A stretch of DNA of 64,000 nt from Micromonospora inositola (GTDB taxonomy: Bacteria > Actinomycetota > Actinomycetes > Mycobacteriales > Micromonosporaceae). Below, piece after piece: positions 36,624 to 45,096 of this stretch (the first letter of the stretch is position 1; every line of letters begins with the position of its first letter). The stretch covers positions 4,304,001 through 4,368,000 of the forward strand of contig NZ_LT607754.1 in NCBI RefSeq assembly GCF_900090285.1, in the 5' to 3' direction. Below the pieces are notes generated by a model. It worked only from the letters and a program-made list of their open reading frames with translations, was not told the DNA's origin and searched no databases. The translations under genes and the position numbers were made by a program.

Positions 36624-38902
36624 TCAGGACGATGGTCCGGTTTCGTGCGCGTCCAGGGTTCGAGCACGCCGTGGAGTCCGCGTGGCGAACGGCCGCCGGC
36701 CAGATCGGCCGGCTGGCCGGCAATCTGCGGCAGGAGCTGCTGCTCGACGCCAACGACCCGCGGTCGTTCGTCGTCGTCACCGAGTGGGCCGACGAGTCCG
36801 CGCTGCGCGGCTACGAGAAGGGACCGATCGCCGCGCGCTTCGCCGATGCCGTACAGGCGCTGTGCGAGACCTCCGGAGCGGAGAGCTACCGGGTGATGCG
36901 CGACGCCGACGGCAACGGCTCGAAGGTCTTCGTGGATGTCGAGATCACCGTGCCGGCCGCCAGGCTCACGGAGTTCGATCGCGGGTACGTCGAGGTCGCC
37001 GAGAGGATGGCCGAGGTGCCCGGATATCTCCGCGAGGAGCTGCTGCGCGAGCCCGGTTCGGACGTCCATCACATCTTCGCCGAATGGGCGAGCGAAGCGG
37101 AGTTCTACCGGTGGATCGGCAACCCGGCGCACGCGCAGGAGGAGGCCGGGCCGATCGCGCCGTTCCTCCTCCGCGACTTCCGGCGCCGCCTCTTCCACGA
37201 CATGGACCATCCCGAAAGCAGCCGAGAACCGAGTACGGGCAAGGAGATCGACGTGCACACCACAACGGACGTACTCATCGTCGGAGCGGGGCCCACCGGG
37301 CTGACCGCCGCCGTCGAGCTGGCCCGGCGCGGCATCGAGTGCCGGGTGATCGAGAAGCAGGTCACCCCGCCCGCACAGGCCGACAAGGCGATCGGCATCC
37401 ACTGCCGCACGATGGAGATCTGGGCGGACCAGGGCATCGTGCGGGAGGCGATGGACGCCGGGATCTGGCTGACCGGGAACATGGTGTTCGTCAACGGTGA
37501 CGAGACCCATCGAATGAGCTGGGAGCTGCCGGAGTTGCCGTACGCGCATCTCGGCCTTCCGCAGTACGAGACCGAGCGCATCCTCACCGAACGGCTGGCC
37601 ACCCTCGGCGTGCGCCCGCAACGCGGCGCCGAGCTGATCGCGTTCACCCAGGACGACGACGGCGTGCTGGCCGCGGTCGCGACCGCTGGTGGCGGCGAGG
37701 AGATGGTGCGCGCGAAGTACCTGGTCGGCTGCGACGGCGCGCACAGCAGGGTCCGCGAGCTGCTCGGGTTGACGTTCTCGGGCGGGCTGGGCCGGTTCCC
37801 GCAGCTGTTCATGCTCGGCGACGTGGACGTGGACTGGGACATGCCGGAGGGGCACCTGCTCCGGTTCATGCACGAGACCGACGGCCGGATGGACGGGATG
37901 CTGGTGTGCGTCCCACTGCGCGGCGAGTCCCGGTACCGGATCGCGACCCTGGCGCCGCCCAGGTTCTTCGCCCAGATCGGCGGGCAGGACGCCCCGCCGG
38001 GATTCAGCGAGGAACTCGCCGAACCGACCCTCGCCGACATCCAGGCCGCGATCGACCAGCTCGCCCCGCCCGGCACGCGCGCGTCGAACCTGCGCTGGTC
38101 GTCGGTGTTCCGAATCAGCCACGGGATCGTGGACCGGTACGGCGACGGCCGGGTGTTCGTGGCCGGCGACGCGGCGCACCTGCACCCGCCCGCGGGCGGC
38201 CAGGGCATGAACACCGGGATCCAGGACGCCTGGAACCTGGCCTGGAAGCTCGCCCTGGCGGTGCGGGGGATCGCCGCGCCCGGGCTGCTGGACAGCTACG
38301 AGACCGAACGGCGGCCGGAAGGTGAGGAGATCGTCGGGCGCGCGGTGCGGATGGCCTTCACCGACGAGTTGGACCGCAACGACCTGAAGCGGCAGTTCCT
38401 GCAGGAGATGTCCATGTTGCTCAGCTACTCGGACAGCCCGCTCGTCGGCGAGTCGCTGTCCGCTCCGGACGCCCTGCGGGCCGGCCCCGGGCCCGGCGAC
38501 CGTGCCCCCGACGTCGGCGGCCTGCGCCGGCGGGGCGTCGGGCACCCGTTGCGACTGCACGACCTGACCCGCGGCACCCGGCACACGTTGCTGGTCTACG
38601 CGGACGGCACGGCCGACGAGGGGACCTTGACCGCGGTGGGGAAGCCGTGCGCCGACGTCCGCCGGCAGGCGCCCGGGCAGATCGACGTCTACCTGCTGCT
38701 CAGCCCGGACGCCGACGCGCCGGTGCTGCTCGACCCGCCGATGGTGCGGGACGCCGGGGGCGAGTTCCGGGCCGCGTACGGCGTCGCCGGCACCGCCCTG
38801 TACCTGGTCCGCCCGGACGGGCACATCGGGTTCCGCAGCCAGCCGATCGACGCCGACGCGCTCGGCAAGAACCTGCAACTGGTCTTCGGAGGCGCGCGAT
38901 GA
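36620..38902 (+). CDS. ABM-ABM-FAD monooxygenase fusion of aromatic polyketide type
   Basis: One open frame of 760 residues. Residues 1-95 and about 102-195 are two antibiotic-biosynthesis-monooxygenase ferredoxin-like domains (MVRFRARPGFEHAVESAW; VDVEITVPAARLTEFDRGY). From about 215 a class A flavin monooxygenase follows: FAD motif IVGAGPTGLTAAVELARRG, DG motif VGCDGAHSRVREL, GD motif VAGDAAHLHPPAGGQGMNTG, and a C-terminal thioredoxin-like domain. Such hydroxylases oxidise polycyclic polyketides (TcmG/RdmE-like). An internal GTG (near 37253) with AAGGAGA upstream could also give the flavoprotein alone, so one or two products are possible. It overlaps the next gene by ATGA. Confidence 0.82.
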   Translation: MIRTMVRFRARPGFEHAVESAWRTAAGQIGRLAGNLRQELLLDANDPRSFVVVTEWADESALRGYEKGPIAARFADAVQALCETSGAESYRVMRDADGNGSKVFVDVEITVPAARLTEFDRGYVEVAERMAEVPGYLREELLREPGSDVHHIFAEWASEAEFYRWIGNPAHAQEEAGPIAPFLLRDFRRRLFHDMDHPESSREPSTGKEIDVHTTTDVLIVGAGPTGLTAAVELARRGIECRVIEKQVTPPAQADKAIGIHCRTMEIWADQGIVREAMDAGIWLTGNMVFVNGDETHRMSWELPELPYAHLGLPQYETERILTERLATLGVRPQRGAELIAFTQDDDGVLAAVATAGGGEEMVRAKYLVGCDGAHSRVRELLGLTFSGGLGRFPQLFMLGDVDVDWDMPEGHLLRFMHETDGRMDGMLVCVPLRGESRYRIATLAPPRFFAQIGGQDAPPGFSEELAEPTLADIQAAIDQLAPPGTRASNLRWSSVFRISHGIVDRYGDGRVFVAGDAAHLHPPAGGQGMNTGIQDAWNLAWKLALAVRGIAAPGLLDSYETERRPEGEEIVGRAVRMAFTDELDRNDLKRQFLQEMSMLLSYSDSPLVGESLSAPDALRAGPGPGDRAPDVGGLRRRGVGHPLRLHDLTRGTRHTLLVYADGTADEGTLTAVGKPCADVRRQAPGQIDVYLLLSPDADAPVLLDPPMVRDAGGEFRAAYGVAGTALYLVRPDGHIGFRSQPIDADALGKNLQLVFGGAR

Positions 38903-39219
38903 CCACCGTACGCACCGTGCTCGCGATGCGTACCAGGGAGGGCTGCGAGGAGCGGTTCGAGGCGGAGTGGCTCTCGGCGGCTGAGGAGATCCGCACGCTG
39001 GACGGATGCCTGCACCAGGACCTGGTCCGCGATGCCGACGACCCGCGCAGCTACCTGATCATCAGCGACTGGGCGGACCGCGACCGGCTGGACGCCTTCG
39101 GCCGCAGCGAACACCGTGACCGGCTGCTGCGCATGATCCGCGAGCTTCGCGAATCCGCGCAACGGCACACCTACCAGGTCCTGCACAGTGTGCGGAGCGA
39201 GGCCGGGGAGTCGCGATGA
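38899..39219 (+). CDS. antibiotic biosynthesis monooxygenase (ABM) domain protein
   Basis: A 106-residue single ABM domain: VRTVLAMRTREGCEERFEAEW at the start (split here at VRTVLAMRTREG and CEERFEAEW), then GCLHQDLVRDADDPRSYLII and SDWADRDRLDAFGRS. These small dimeric enzymes use no cofactor and oxidise anthrone-type substrates to quinones, as ActVA-Orf6 does. Overlaps of four bases with both the flavin monooxygenase and the P450 mean that all are translated together. It is the third ABM domain in the operon, counting the two fused ones. Confidence 0.85.
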   Translation: MTTVRTVLAMRTREGCEERFEAEWLSAAEEIRTLDGCLHQDLVRDADDPRSYLIISDWADRDRLDAFGRSEHRDRLLRMIRELRESAQRHTYQVLHSVRSEAGESR

Positions 39220-40442
39220 CCGAGGATGCCGTACCCGCGTCGGAGCTCTACACCGACGAGTTCGCCGCCGACCCCTATCCCACCTTCGCCCGGCTGCGGG
39301 AAGACAAACCCGTGTGCCCGGTCAGTTCGCCGCGGTTCGACTCGTACCTGATCACCCGGTTCGACGACGCCAGGGCGGCGCTGACCGACCCCAGGCTGTC
39401 CAAGGACCTGTACGGCCCCGACCAGCACTACCTCCGGATCTTCGGGCCGAACTCCGAGGGGCTGAACAAGAACATGCTCAACTCGGACCCGCCGGAGCAC
39501 ACCAGGCTGCGCCGGATCGTGTCGCAGGCGTTCGCGCCGCGCCGCATCGAGGCGCTGCGGCCCCGGGTGGCGCAGATCGTGGACGACCTGCTCGACAAGA
39601 TCGTCCCGCAGGGTCAGTCCGAGCTGATGCACGACTTCGCGATCCCGCTGCCGATGCGGGTGATCAGCGAGCTGATCGGGATAACGGAGGCCGACCACGA
39701 CCGGGTCCTCGACTGGACCCAGGTCATCAGGACGTCCGGGTCGTCCGGACGTAGTCCCCAGGAGGACCGCGCGGCCGTGCAGGAGGCCCAGCTGCGGCTG
39801 CACCACTACTTCGCCGACCTGGTGCAGGCCAAGCGCGCACACCCCGCCGACGACATGATCAGCGCGCTGATCGAGGCCTGCGACCACGACGGGAAGCTCT
39901 CCGAAGCGGAGCTCGTCACCACCTCGTTCCTGCTGCTGTTCGCCGGGCACCAGACCACCGCGGACTTCATCGGCAACGCGACGGTGGCCCTGCTGACCAA
40001 TCCCGACCAGCTCGACCTGCTGCGCGCCAAGCCGGAGCTGCTGCCCTCGGCGATCGAGGAGCTGCTCCGGTTCGACGGCCCGTTGCCGGTGGCCAGCCCC
40101 AGGATCGCCACCGAGGACGTCGAGTATCAGGGCGTCCGCATCCCGCGCGGGTCGGTCGTCGGCGTGGTGATCAATTCGGCGAACCACGACCCGGAGCACT
40201 TCGCCGACCCGGACCGGCTGGACCTCTGCCGCGAGCGCGGCCCGCACATCGGCTTCGGCCACGGCGTCCACTACTGCCTGGGGGTCTCGCTGGCCCGGAT
40301 GGAGGCACAGATCGGCATCGGGGCGCTGCTGCGCCGGCTACCGGAGCTGCGGCTCGGGGTGCCGGTCGCCGAGCTGCGTCGGCTGCCGGCGGCGTCGCCG
40401 TTCCGTGGCCTGCTGGAGCTTCCGGTCCGGTTCACCGCCTGA
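39216..40442 (+). CDS. cytochrome P450
   Basis: A 408-residue bacterial class I P450. The I-helix oxygen motif is FAGHQTT near 244-250 (A-G-x-x-T form with His), the ExxR is EELLR near 283, and the heme loop GFGHGVHYCLG has its Cys ligand near 354. Distal features fit CYP105/107-like enzymes of actinomycetes. It overlaps the ABM gene by four bases. No ferredoxin or reductase gene is nearby, so electrons must come from elsewhere. It is most likely to hydroxylate or couple the same aromatic product as the neighbours. Confidence 0.92.
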   Translation: MTEDAVPASELYTDEFAADPYPTFARLREDKPVCPVSSPRFDSYLITRFDDARAALTDPRLSKDLYGPDQHYLRIFGPNSEGLNKNMLNSDPPEHTRLRRIVSQAFAPRRIEALRPRVAQIVDDLLDKIVPQGQSELMHDFAIPLPMRVISELIGITEADHDRVLDWTQVIRTSGSSGRSPQEDRAAVQEAQLRLHHYFADLVQAKRAHPADDMISALIEACDHDGKLSEAELVTTSFLLLFAGHQTTADFIGNATVALLTNPDQLDLLRAKPELLPSAIEELLRFDGPLPVASPRIATEDVEYQGVRIPRGSVVGVVINSANHDPEHFADPDRLDLCRERGPHIGFGHGVHYCLGVSLARMEAQIGIGALLRRLPELRLGVPVAELRRLPAASPFRGLLELPVRFTA

Positions 40443-40520
40443 CCCGCCCGGCACACGCTCCGATCGGCAACAACACATCAATGTCCACCGAACCACCGTC
40501 CACTCTCCCGAGGAGCAGTC

Positions 40521-41192
40521 ATGGTCTTCCGAAACGTGATCGTCTGTCACATGGTTCCGGGCAGCGACGGCATCGTCGGCGATGTCTTCGGTCACTACGA
40601 CAAGACGACCCGACCCCAGGACCTCGGCGTGATCGGGCGAAGGCTGCTGACACTGGACGACCTCTACATCCACGTGATCGAGCGCGTCGCGGACCCGAAG
40701 CTGACAGGCCAGACCCGGGGGCTGCCCGCGTTCCAGAAGATCGCGGAGGTCATCGGCCCGTACGTGACGCCGTACCCGAAGAACTGGCAGAACCCGTCCG
40801 ACTCGGTCGCCAAGGAGTTCTACCGCTGGGTTCCCGCGGATCCGGCGCCGGAGTCCGCCGGCAGGAATCTCACCGTCATCGTCGGGCGCATCAAGCCCGG
40901 CGCCGAGCCCGACGTCGCGCGCATCTTCGGCGAATCCGACGCCGGGTCGCTGCCGGTCCAGCTGGGCGTCACCGGGCGCTGGCTGTACTCGATCGACGAC
41001 CTCTACGTGCACCTGTTGGAGCGCACCGATGCCGCGCTGGCCGACGCCTCGGGGCAGGACCACGACCAGGCGGCCTTTGCCAAGATCATGGCGGAGCTCA
41101 GTCCGTTCATCAGCCCGTACAACCCGGACGCCTGGCGTGGCCCGGAGGACGCGGTGGCCAGGGAGTTCTACCGCTGGCGAGCCGACAGCTGA
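40521..41192 (+). CDS. tandem-duplicated TcmI-type polyketide cyclase
   Basis: A 223-residue protein made of two TcmI-like domains. Domain 1 (about 1-112) has VIVCHMVPGS, LTLDDLYIHVIERV, VIGPYVTPYPKNW and VAKEFYRWVP; domain 2 (about 116-220) repeats it as VIVGRIKPGA, YSIDDLYVHLLERT, LSPFISPYNPDAW and VAREFYRWRA. TcmI itself is about 109 residues and cyclises the fourth ring of tetracenomycin. A fused pair could be an intramolecular dimer with one specialised half. The gene is 78 bp after the P450 and has its own ribosome site (GAGGAG). Confidence 0.85.
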   Translation: MVFRNVIVCHMVPGSDGIVGDVFGHYDKTTRPQDLGVIGRRLLTLDDLYIHVIERVADPKLTGQTRGLPAFQKIAEVIGPYVTPYPKNWQNPSDSVAKEFYRWVPADPAPESAGRNLTVIVGRIKPGAEPDVARIFGESDAGSLPVQLGVTGRWLYSIDDLYVHLLERTDAALADASGQDHDQAAFAKIMAELSPFISPYNPDAWRGPEDAVAREFYRWRADS

Positions 41193-41246
41193 TGGCGTGA
41201 CCGCGGCGGAGCGCCAATCGGTGGGTGCGCGGAACGCGGGACCGGG

Positions 41247-41266
41247 GCCGGGCGAACCAGCCCGGC
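41247..41266. terminator. weak hairpin between convergent genes
   Basis: GCCGGGC and GCCCGGC can pair over a 6-base loop (GAACCA), between the cyclase and the convergent LigB-type gene. There is no T-run. Confidence 0.3.
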
Positions 41267-41305
41267 AACGGCCCGCTGATCCGGGCGACGCCCGAGGCGG
41301 CACGG

Positions 41306-42175
41306 TCAGATGTTCGCCGAGTCCGCCGGCACGTCGGCCGGCAGCGAGGGCGCGCCGGTCGCCGGCTCCGTCGGCCGGCAGCTCAGCCCCAGGGTGTACG
41401 CGGTCATCGACAGTGATCCGTACGCGTACCCGTCGACCAGCACCTCCGGGCTGCCGGTGGCGGCGTCGGCCAGCCCCGCCAGGTACAGCAGCGGGATGAA
41501 GTGGTCGGGCGTGGGGACGGCCAGGTCGTAGTCGCGGTGGCCGTCCAACCGGGCCGCCTCGGTCGGCGCGTCGAGCAGGACCTCCCGGGCCGCGTCGTCG
41601 AAGCGCCGCGCCCAGTCGAAGCCGTCGTCGGTCAGCCGCGGGTCCACGCCGCCCAGGTTGTGCACCACGTTGCCGCTGGCCACGACCAGCACCCCGCGTT
41701 CCCGCAGCGGCGCGAGCCGGGCCCCCAGGTCCAGGTGGTAGTCCAGCCCCTTGAACGCGTTGATGCTCAACTGCACCACCGGGATGTCCGCGTCCGGGAA
41801 GGCGTGCGTCAGCACCGACCAGGTGCCGTGGTCGATGCCCCAGGAGTCCACGTCGGCGCCGACCCAGGTGGGGTGCACGGCGTCGCTGATCTCCTCGGCC
41901 AGCTCCGGTAGCCCCGGCGCCGGGTACTCCAGGTCGAACAGTTGCCGGGGGAAGCCGTAGAAGTCGTGGATGGTGCGGGGTCGGGGCATGGCCGTGACGG
42001 CGGTGGCGCCGATGTACCAATGCGCGGAGACCACCAGGATCGCCCGAGGTCGCGGCACGGCCTGGCCGAAGTCCCGCCAGGCGCTCGTGTAGCGGTTGAC
42101 CTCGAGTGCGTTCATCGGGTTGCCGTGGCCGAAGAAGGCCGCGGGCATCACCGTTTTCGTCGTCTGGCTGCTCAT
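41306..42175 (-). CDS. LigB-type extradiol dioxygenase (YgiD/DODA-like)
   Basis: A 289-residue member of the class III ring-cleavage dioxygenase group. Iron-site histidines are in AFFGHGNPMNAL near residue 17, VSAHWYIG near 50, GIDHGTWSVL near 118 and VVHNLGG near 174. The family includes plant and bacterial 4,5-DOPA dioxygenase and YgiD. ATG 42175 has GGGGAGC a few bases upstream. It is convergent with the polyketide operon and divergent from the copper ATPase, so it could belong to either or neither; cleavage of a catechol-type product is the chemical prediction. Confidence 0.85.
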   Translation of the reverse strand: MSSQTTKTVMPAAFFGHGNPMNALEVNRYTSAWRDFGQAVPRPRAILVVSAHWYIGATAVTAMPRPRTIHDFYGFPRQLFDLEYPAPGLPELAEEISDAVHPTWVGADVDSWGIDHGTWSVLTHAFPDADIPVVQLSINAFKGLDYHLDLGARLAPLRERGVLVVASGNVVHNLGGVDPRLTDDGFDWARRFDDAAREVLLDAPTEAARLDGHRDYDLAVPTPDHFIPLLYLAGLADAATGSPEVLVDGYAYGSLSMTAYTLGLSCRPTEPATGAPSLPADVPADSANI

Positions 42176-42414
42176 GCCGCTCCCCGGGGCAGACCGTGCC
42201 CCGAGGCTAACCCGAACGACTCGCCGATGTCCCCGTGACGCTGGCCCCTGGTCGGCCGGGTCAGGCCAGGTGGGCGAGGTCCACGCGGAGCCCCGTCGCC
42301 GTCTCCTTCCGGGCTCCCGACCTCGACGTTGCTCCGGTCGGGGCGGCCCCGACCGGGCAGGATGGCCCTTGGCCGGGGGCCGACCGACCACACCGGGCGG
42401 GGAAGCGTTGCCCG

Positions 42415-42431
42415 ATACCCCCGGGGGGTAT
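42415..42431. promoter_or_regulatory. CsoR-like copper operator
   Basis: ATACCCCCGGGGGGTAT is a near-perfect palindrome of the type bound by the copper repressor CsoR (TACCC-GGGTA arms). It lies 26 bases upstream of the ATPase start, where a repressor would block RNA polymerase. No csoR gene is seen in the window. Confidence 0.75.
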
Positions 42432-42456
42432 ATGGTGGCTGCGGAGGTGGAGTTCG

Positions 42457-44532
42457 ATGGAACACGAACACCGGACGCCCGGGCACCAGGACGCGGCGGC
42501 GGGCGGACAGCACGGCCACGGCGGGGGGCACGACAAGCACGCCGGGCACGACCCCGAGCAGTTCCGGCGCAAGTTCTGGCTGAGCCTGGTGTTGACGCTG
42601 CCGATCGTGGCCACCAGCCACATGGTGATGGACTGGTTCGGCTACTCGCTCGACTTCCCGGGCATCAGCTGGGTCGGTCCGGTCCTCGGCTCGGTGGTCT
42701 TCTGCTACGGCGGCTGGCCGTTCCTCGTCGGCGCCGTCCGGGAGGTGCGGGACCGCGCGCCGGGCATGATGCTGCTGATCGCGATGGCGATCACCGTCGC
42801 CTACGTCGCCTCCCTGGCGACCAGCCTGGGCCTGTTCGACCTGGACTTCTGGTGGGAGCTGGCGGCGCTGGTGACCATCATGCTGCTGGGGCACTGGCAG
42901 GAGATGAAGGCGATCGGTCAGGCGCAGGGCGCCCTCGCCGCGCTCGCGGCCCTGCTGCCGGACAGCGCGGAACGAATGGAGGACGGCGAGGTGCGGCGGG
43001 TGCCGCTCGCCGAGCTCCGGGTCGGCGACGTGGTGCTGGTCCGCTCCGGCGCCCGGGTCCCCGCCGACGGACGGATCGTCGACGGGGCCGCCGAGCTGGA
43101 CGAGTCGATGATCACAGGGGAGTCCCGGCCGGTGCCGCGCGCCGTCGGGGACCGGGTAGTTGCCGGCACCGTCGCCACCGACTCCGCCCTCCGGGTACGC
43201 GTCGAGGCCGTCGGCGACGACACTGCGCTGGCCGGCATCGGCCGGCTCGTCGCGCAGGCGCAGGCCTCCAGCGGACGCGCCCAGGTGCTCGCCGACCGGT
43301 TCGCCGCGCTGCTCTTCTACGTCGCCACCGTCGCCGCGCTGCTCACGTTCGTCGCCTGGCTGGCACTCGGCAGGGCCGACCAGGCGGTGGTGCGTACCGT
43401 GTCGGTGCTCGTCATCGCCTGCCCGCACGCCCTCGGGCTGGCCATTCCGCTGGTGATCGCGCTGTCGACGGCGCTGTCGGCCCGAGCCGGCATCCTGGTG
43501 AAGAACCGCCTCGCGCTGGAGCGGATGCGGACGGTCGACACCGTGCTGTTCGACAAGACCGGCACCCTGACCAAGGGCGCGCACACCGTCGCCGGAGTGG
43601 CCGCGACCGGCGGTCTCGGCGAGGACGAGGCGCTGCGGATCGCCGGAGCGGTCGAGGCCGACAGCGAACACCCCCTGGCCCGGGCGCTGGTGCAGGCCGC
43701 GCAGGACCGTGGCCTGCGGGCCGCGGCGCGGGACTTCCGGTCGCTGACCGGACGGGGCGTCCAGGCGGTCGTCGACGGCGCCACCTGGGCCGTCGGTGGG
43801 CCGGCCCTGCTGCGGGAGCTCGCGGCGGCGGTTCCCGACGAGCTGACCCGGGCCGCGGACGGCTGGTCGGCGCGGGGCGCTGCGGTGCTGCACCTGGTCC
43901 GGATGCCCCAGGGCGGACCGCCGGAGGTGGTCGCCGGCTTCGCCCTGGAGGACGAGGTCCGGCCGGAGGCCCGCGCGGCCATCGCGGAGCTGCGCGAGCA
44001 GGGGGTGCGGAAGCTCGTCATGATCACCGGGGACGCCCGGCCGGTCGCCGAGGCGGTCGCCGCCGACCTGGGCTTCCGCCCCCGCGTGGACGAGGTGCTC
44101 GCCGAGGTGCTGCCCGCCGACAAGGACAAGGCGGTGGCCGACCTACAGGCCCGTGGCCTGACCGTGGCGATGGTCGGCGACGGCGTGAACGACGCCCCGG
44201 CGCTGGCCCGGGCCGACGTGGGGATCGCCATCGGCGCCGGCACCGACGTGGCGATCGAGTCGGCCGGGGTGATCCTGGCCTCCTCCGACCCGCGTGGCGT
44301 CACCGCGGTGATCCGGCTGTCCCGGGCGTCGTACCGGAAGATGCTCCAGAACCTGGGCTGGGCCGCCGGCTACAACGTGGTGGCGCTACCGCTCGCCGCC
44401 GGCGTGCTGGCCTGGGCCGGGATCGCGCTCAACCCGGCGGTCGCCGCGGTGCTCATGTCCGGCTCCACCATCGTGGTCGCGCTCAACGCGCAACTGCTCC
44501 GCCGGGTACGCCTGACCCCCGATTCGCGCTGA
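42457..44532 (+). CDS. CopB-type P1B-3 copper-translocating P-type ATPase
   Basis: A 691-residue P1B ATPase. The N-terminus (1-40) is a His-rich metal-binding tail (HGHGGGHDKHAGHD) in place of CxxC domains. Helices follow, with the membrane motif IACPHALGLAIPL (CPH, the P1B-3 signature) near 324, the phosphorylation site DKTGTLTKG near 366, ESEHPL-type HP motif as ADSEHPLARAL and the hinge GDGVNDAPAL near 575. The TGES motif is ITGESRPVP. ATG 42457 has GGAGG nine bases upstream. The CsoR-like operator points to copper induction and export. Confidence 0.92.
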   Translation: MEHEHRTPGHQDAAAGGQHGHGGGHDKHAGHDPEQFRRKFWLSLVLTLPIVATSHMVMDWFGYSLDFPGISWVGPVLGSVVFCYGGWPFLVGAVREVRDRAPGMMLLIAMAITVAYVASLATSLGLFDLDFWWELAALVTIMLLGHWQEMKAIGQAQGALAALAALLPDSAERMEDGEVRRVPLAELRVGDVVLVRSGARVPADGRIVDGAAELDESMITGESRPVPRAVGDRVVAGTVATDSALRVRVEAVGDDTALAGIGRLVAQAQASSGRAQVLADRFAALLFYVATVAALLTFVAWLALGRADQAVVRTVSVLVIACPHALGLAIPLVIALSTALSARAGILVKNRLALERMRTVDTVLFDKTGTLTKGAHTVAGVAATGGLGEDEALRIAGAVEADSEHPLARALVQAAQDRGLRAAARDFRSLTGRGVQAVVDGATWAVGGPALLRELAAAVPDELTRAADGWSARGAAVLHLVRMPQGGPPEVVAGFALEDEVRPEARAAIAELREQGVRKLVMITGDARPVAEAVAADLGFRPRVDEVLAEVLPADKDKAVADLQARGLTVAMVGDGVNDAPALARADVGIAIGAGTDVAIESAGVILASSDPRGVTAVIRLSRASYRKMLQNLGWAAGYNVVALPLAAGVLAWAGIALNPAVAAVLMSGSTIVVALNAQLLRRVRLTPDSR

Positions 44533-44682
44533 CGCGGGCACCGGCGGGGCCGGCCGGTACGCCGAGACCGGCCCCCGCCGGCTCCGCCAGACCTTCGCCG
44601 ACCGCAGGCGCGGTCCACCTCGGGTATGCCGGCTTGAAGATGCCAGGGATTTGACGGCTTCCCCATCGCACGTGCGGGCCGT

Positions 44683-44688
44683 TAGGGT
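44683..44688 (+). promoter_or_regulatory. -10 box of a leaderless promoter for the molybdate operon
   Basis: TAGGGT lies six bases before the GTG at 44695 and there is no Shine-Dalgarno, as expected for a transcript that begins at the start codon. Confidence 0.55.
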
Positions 44689-44694
44689 GGCCGC

Positions 44695-45096
44695 GTGACG
44701 GTGTTCCGGATCGGCGAGGCCGCCGAACTGCTCGGGGTCAGCCCGGACACGGTCCGCCGCTGGATCGACGCCGGCCGGCTGGCCGCCAGCCGGGACGACC
44801 ACGGTCACCGGGTGGTTGACGGCGTCGACCTGGCCGCGTTCGTCCGCGCCCCGGGGCACCCGGAGCTGTCGTCCGCCCGCAACCGGCTGCGCGGGATCGT
44901 CACCGCGGTCGTCAAGGACACGGTGATGGCGCAGGTCGACATCCAGGCCGGGCCGTTCCGCATCGTGTCGCTGATGAGCCGCGAGGCCGTCGACGACCTC
45001 GACCTGACGGTCGGCTCGGTGGCCGTGGCCGTGATCAAGTCGACGGCCGTCGTGGTGGAACGCGCCACCGCCCCCAGGGGAAGGACCAGCCCGTGA
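44695..45096 (+). CDS. MerR-type helix-turn-helix plus TOBE (molybdopterin-binding) regulator
   Basis: A 133-residue protein. Residues 1-55 form an excisionase/MerR-like winged helix (FRIGEAAELLGVSPDTVRRW); residues 60-125 form a TOBE/Mop domain (ARNRLRGIVTAVVKDTVMA, then SVAVAVIKSTAVVVE) that binds molybdate or tungstate. It works like a compact ModE. It is the first gene of the mod operon, overlapping modA by four bases (GTGA), and probably adjusts transport to molybdate supply. Confidence 0.85.
   Translation: MTVFRIGEAAELLGVSPDTVRRWIDAGRLAASRDDHGHRVVDGVDLAAFVRAPGHPELSSARNRLRGIVTAVVKDTVMAQVDIQAGPFRIVSLMSREAVDDLDLTVGSVAVAVIKSTAVVVERATAPRGRTSP

Noticed and set aside
36566..38878. 770-codon minus-strand frame opposite the ABM-FAD monooxygenase
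   Set aside because: No motif in it; the plus-strand frame has complete FAD and ABM motifs and proper ribosome sites.
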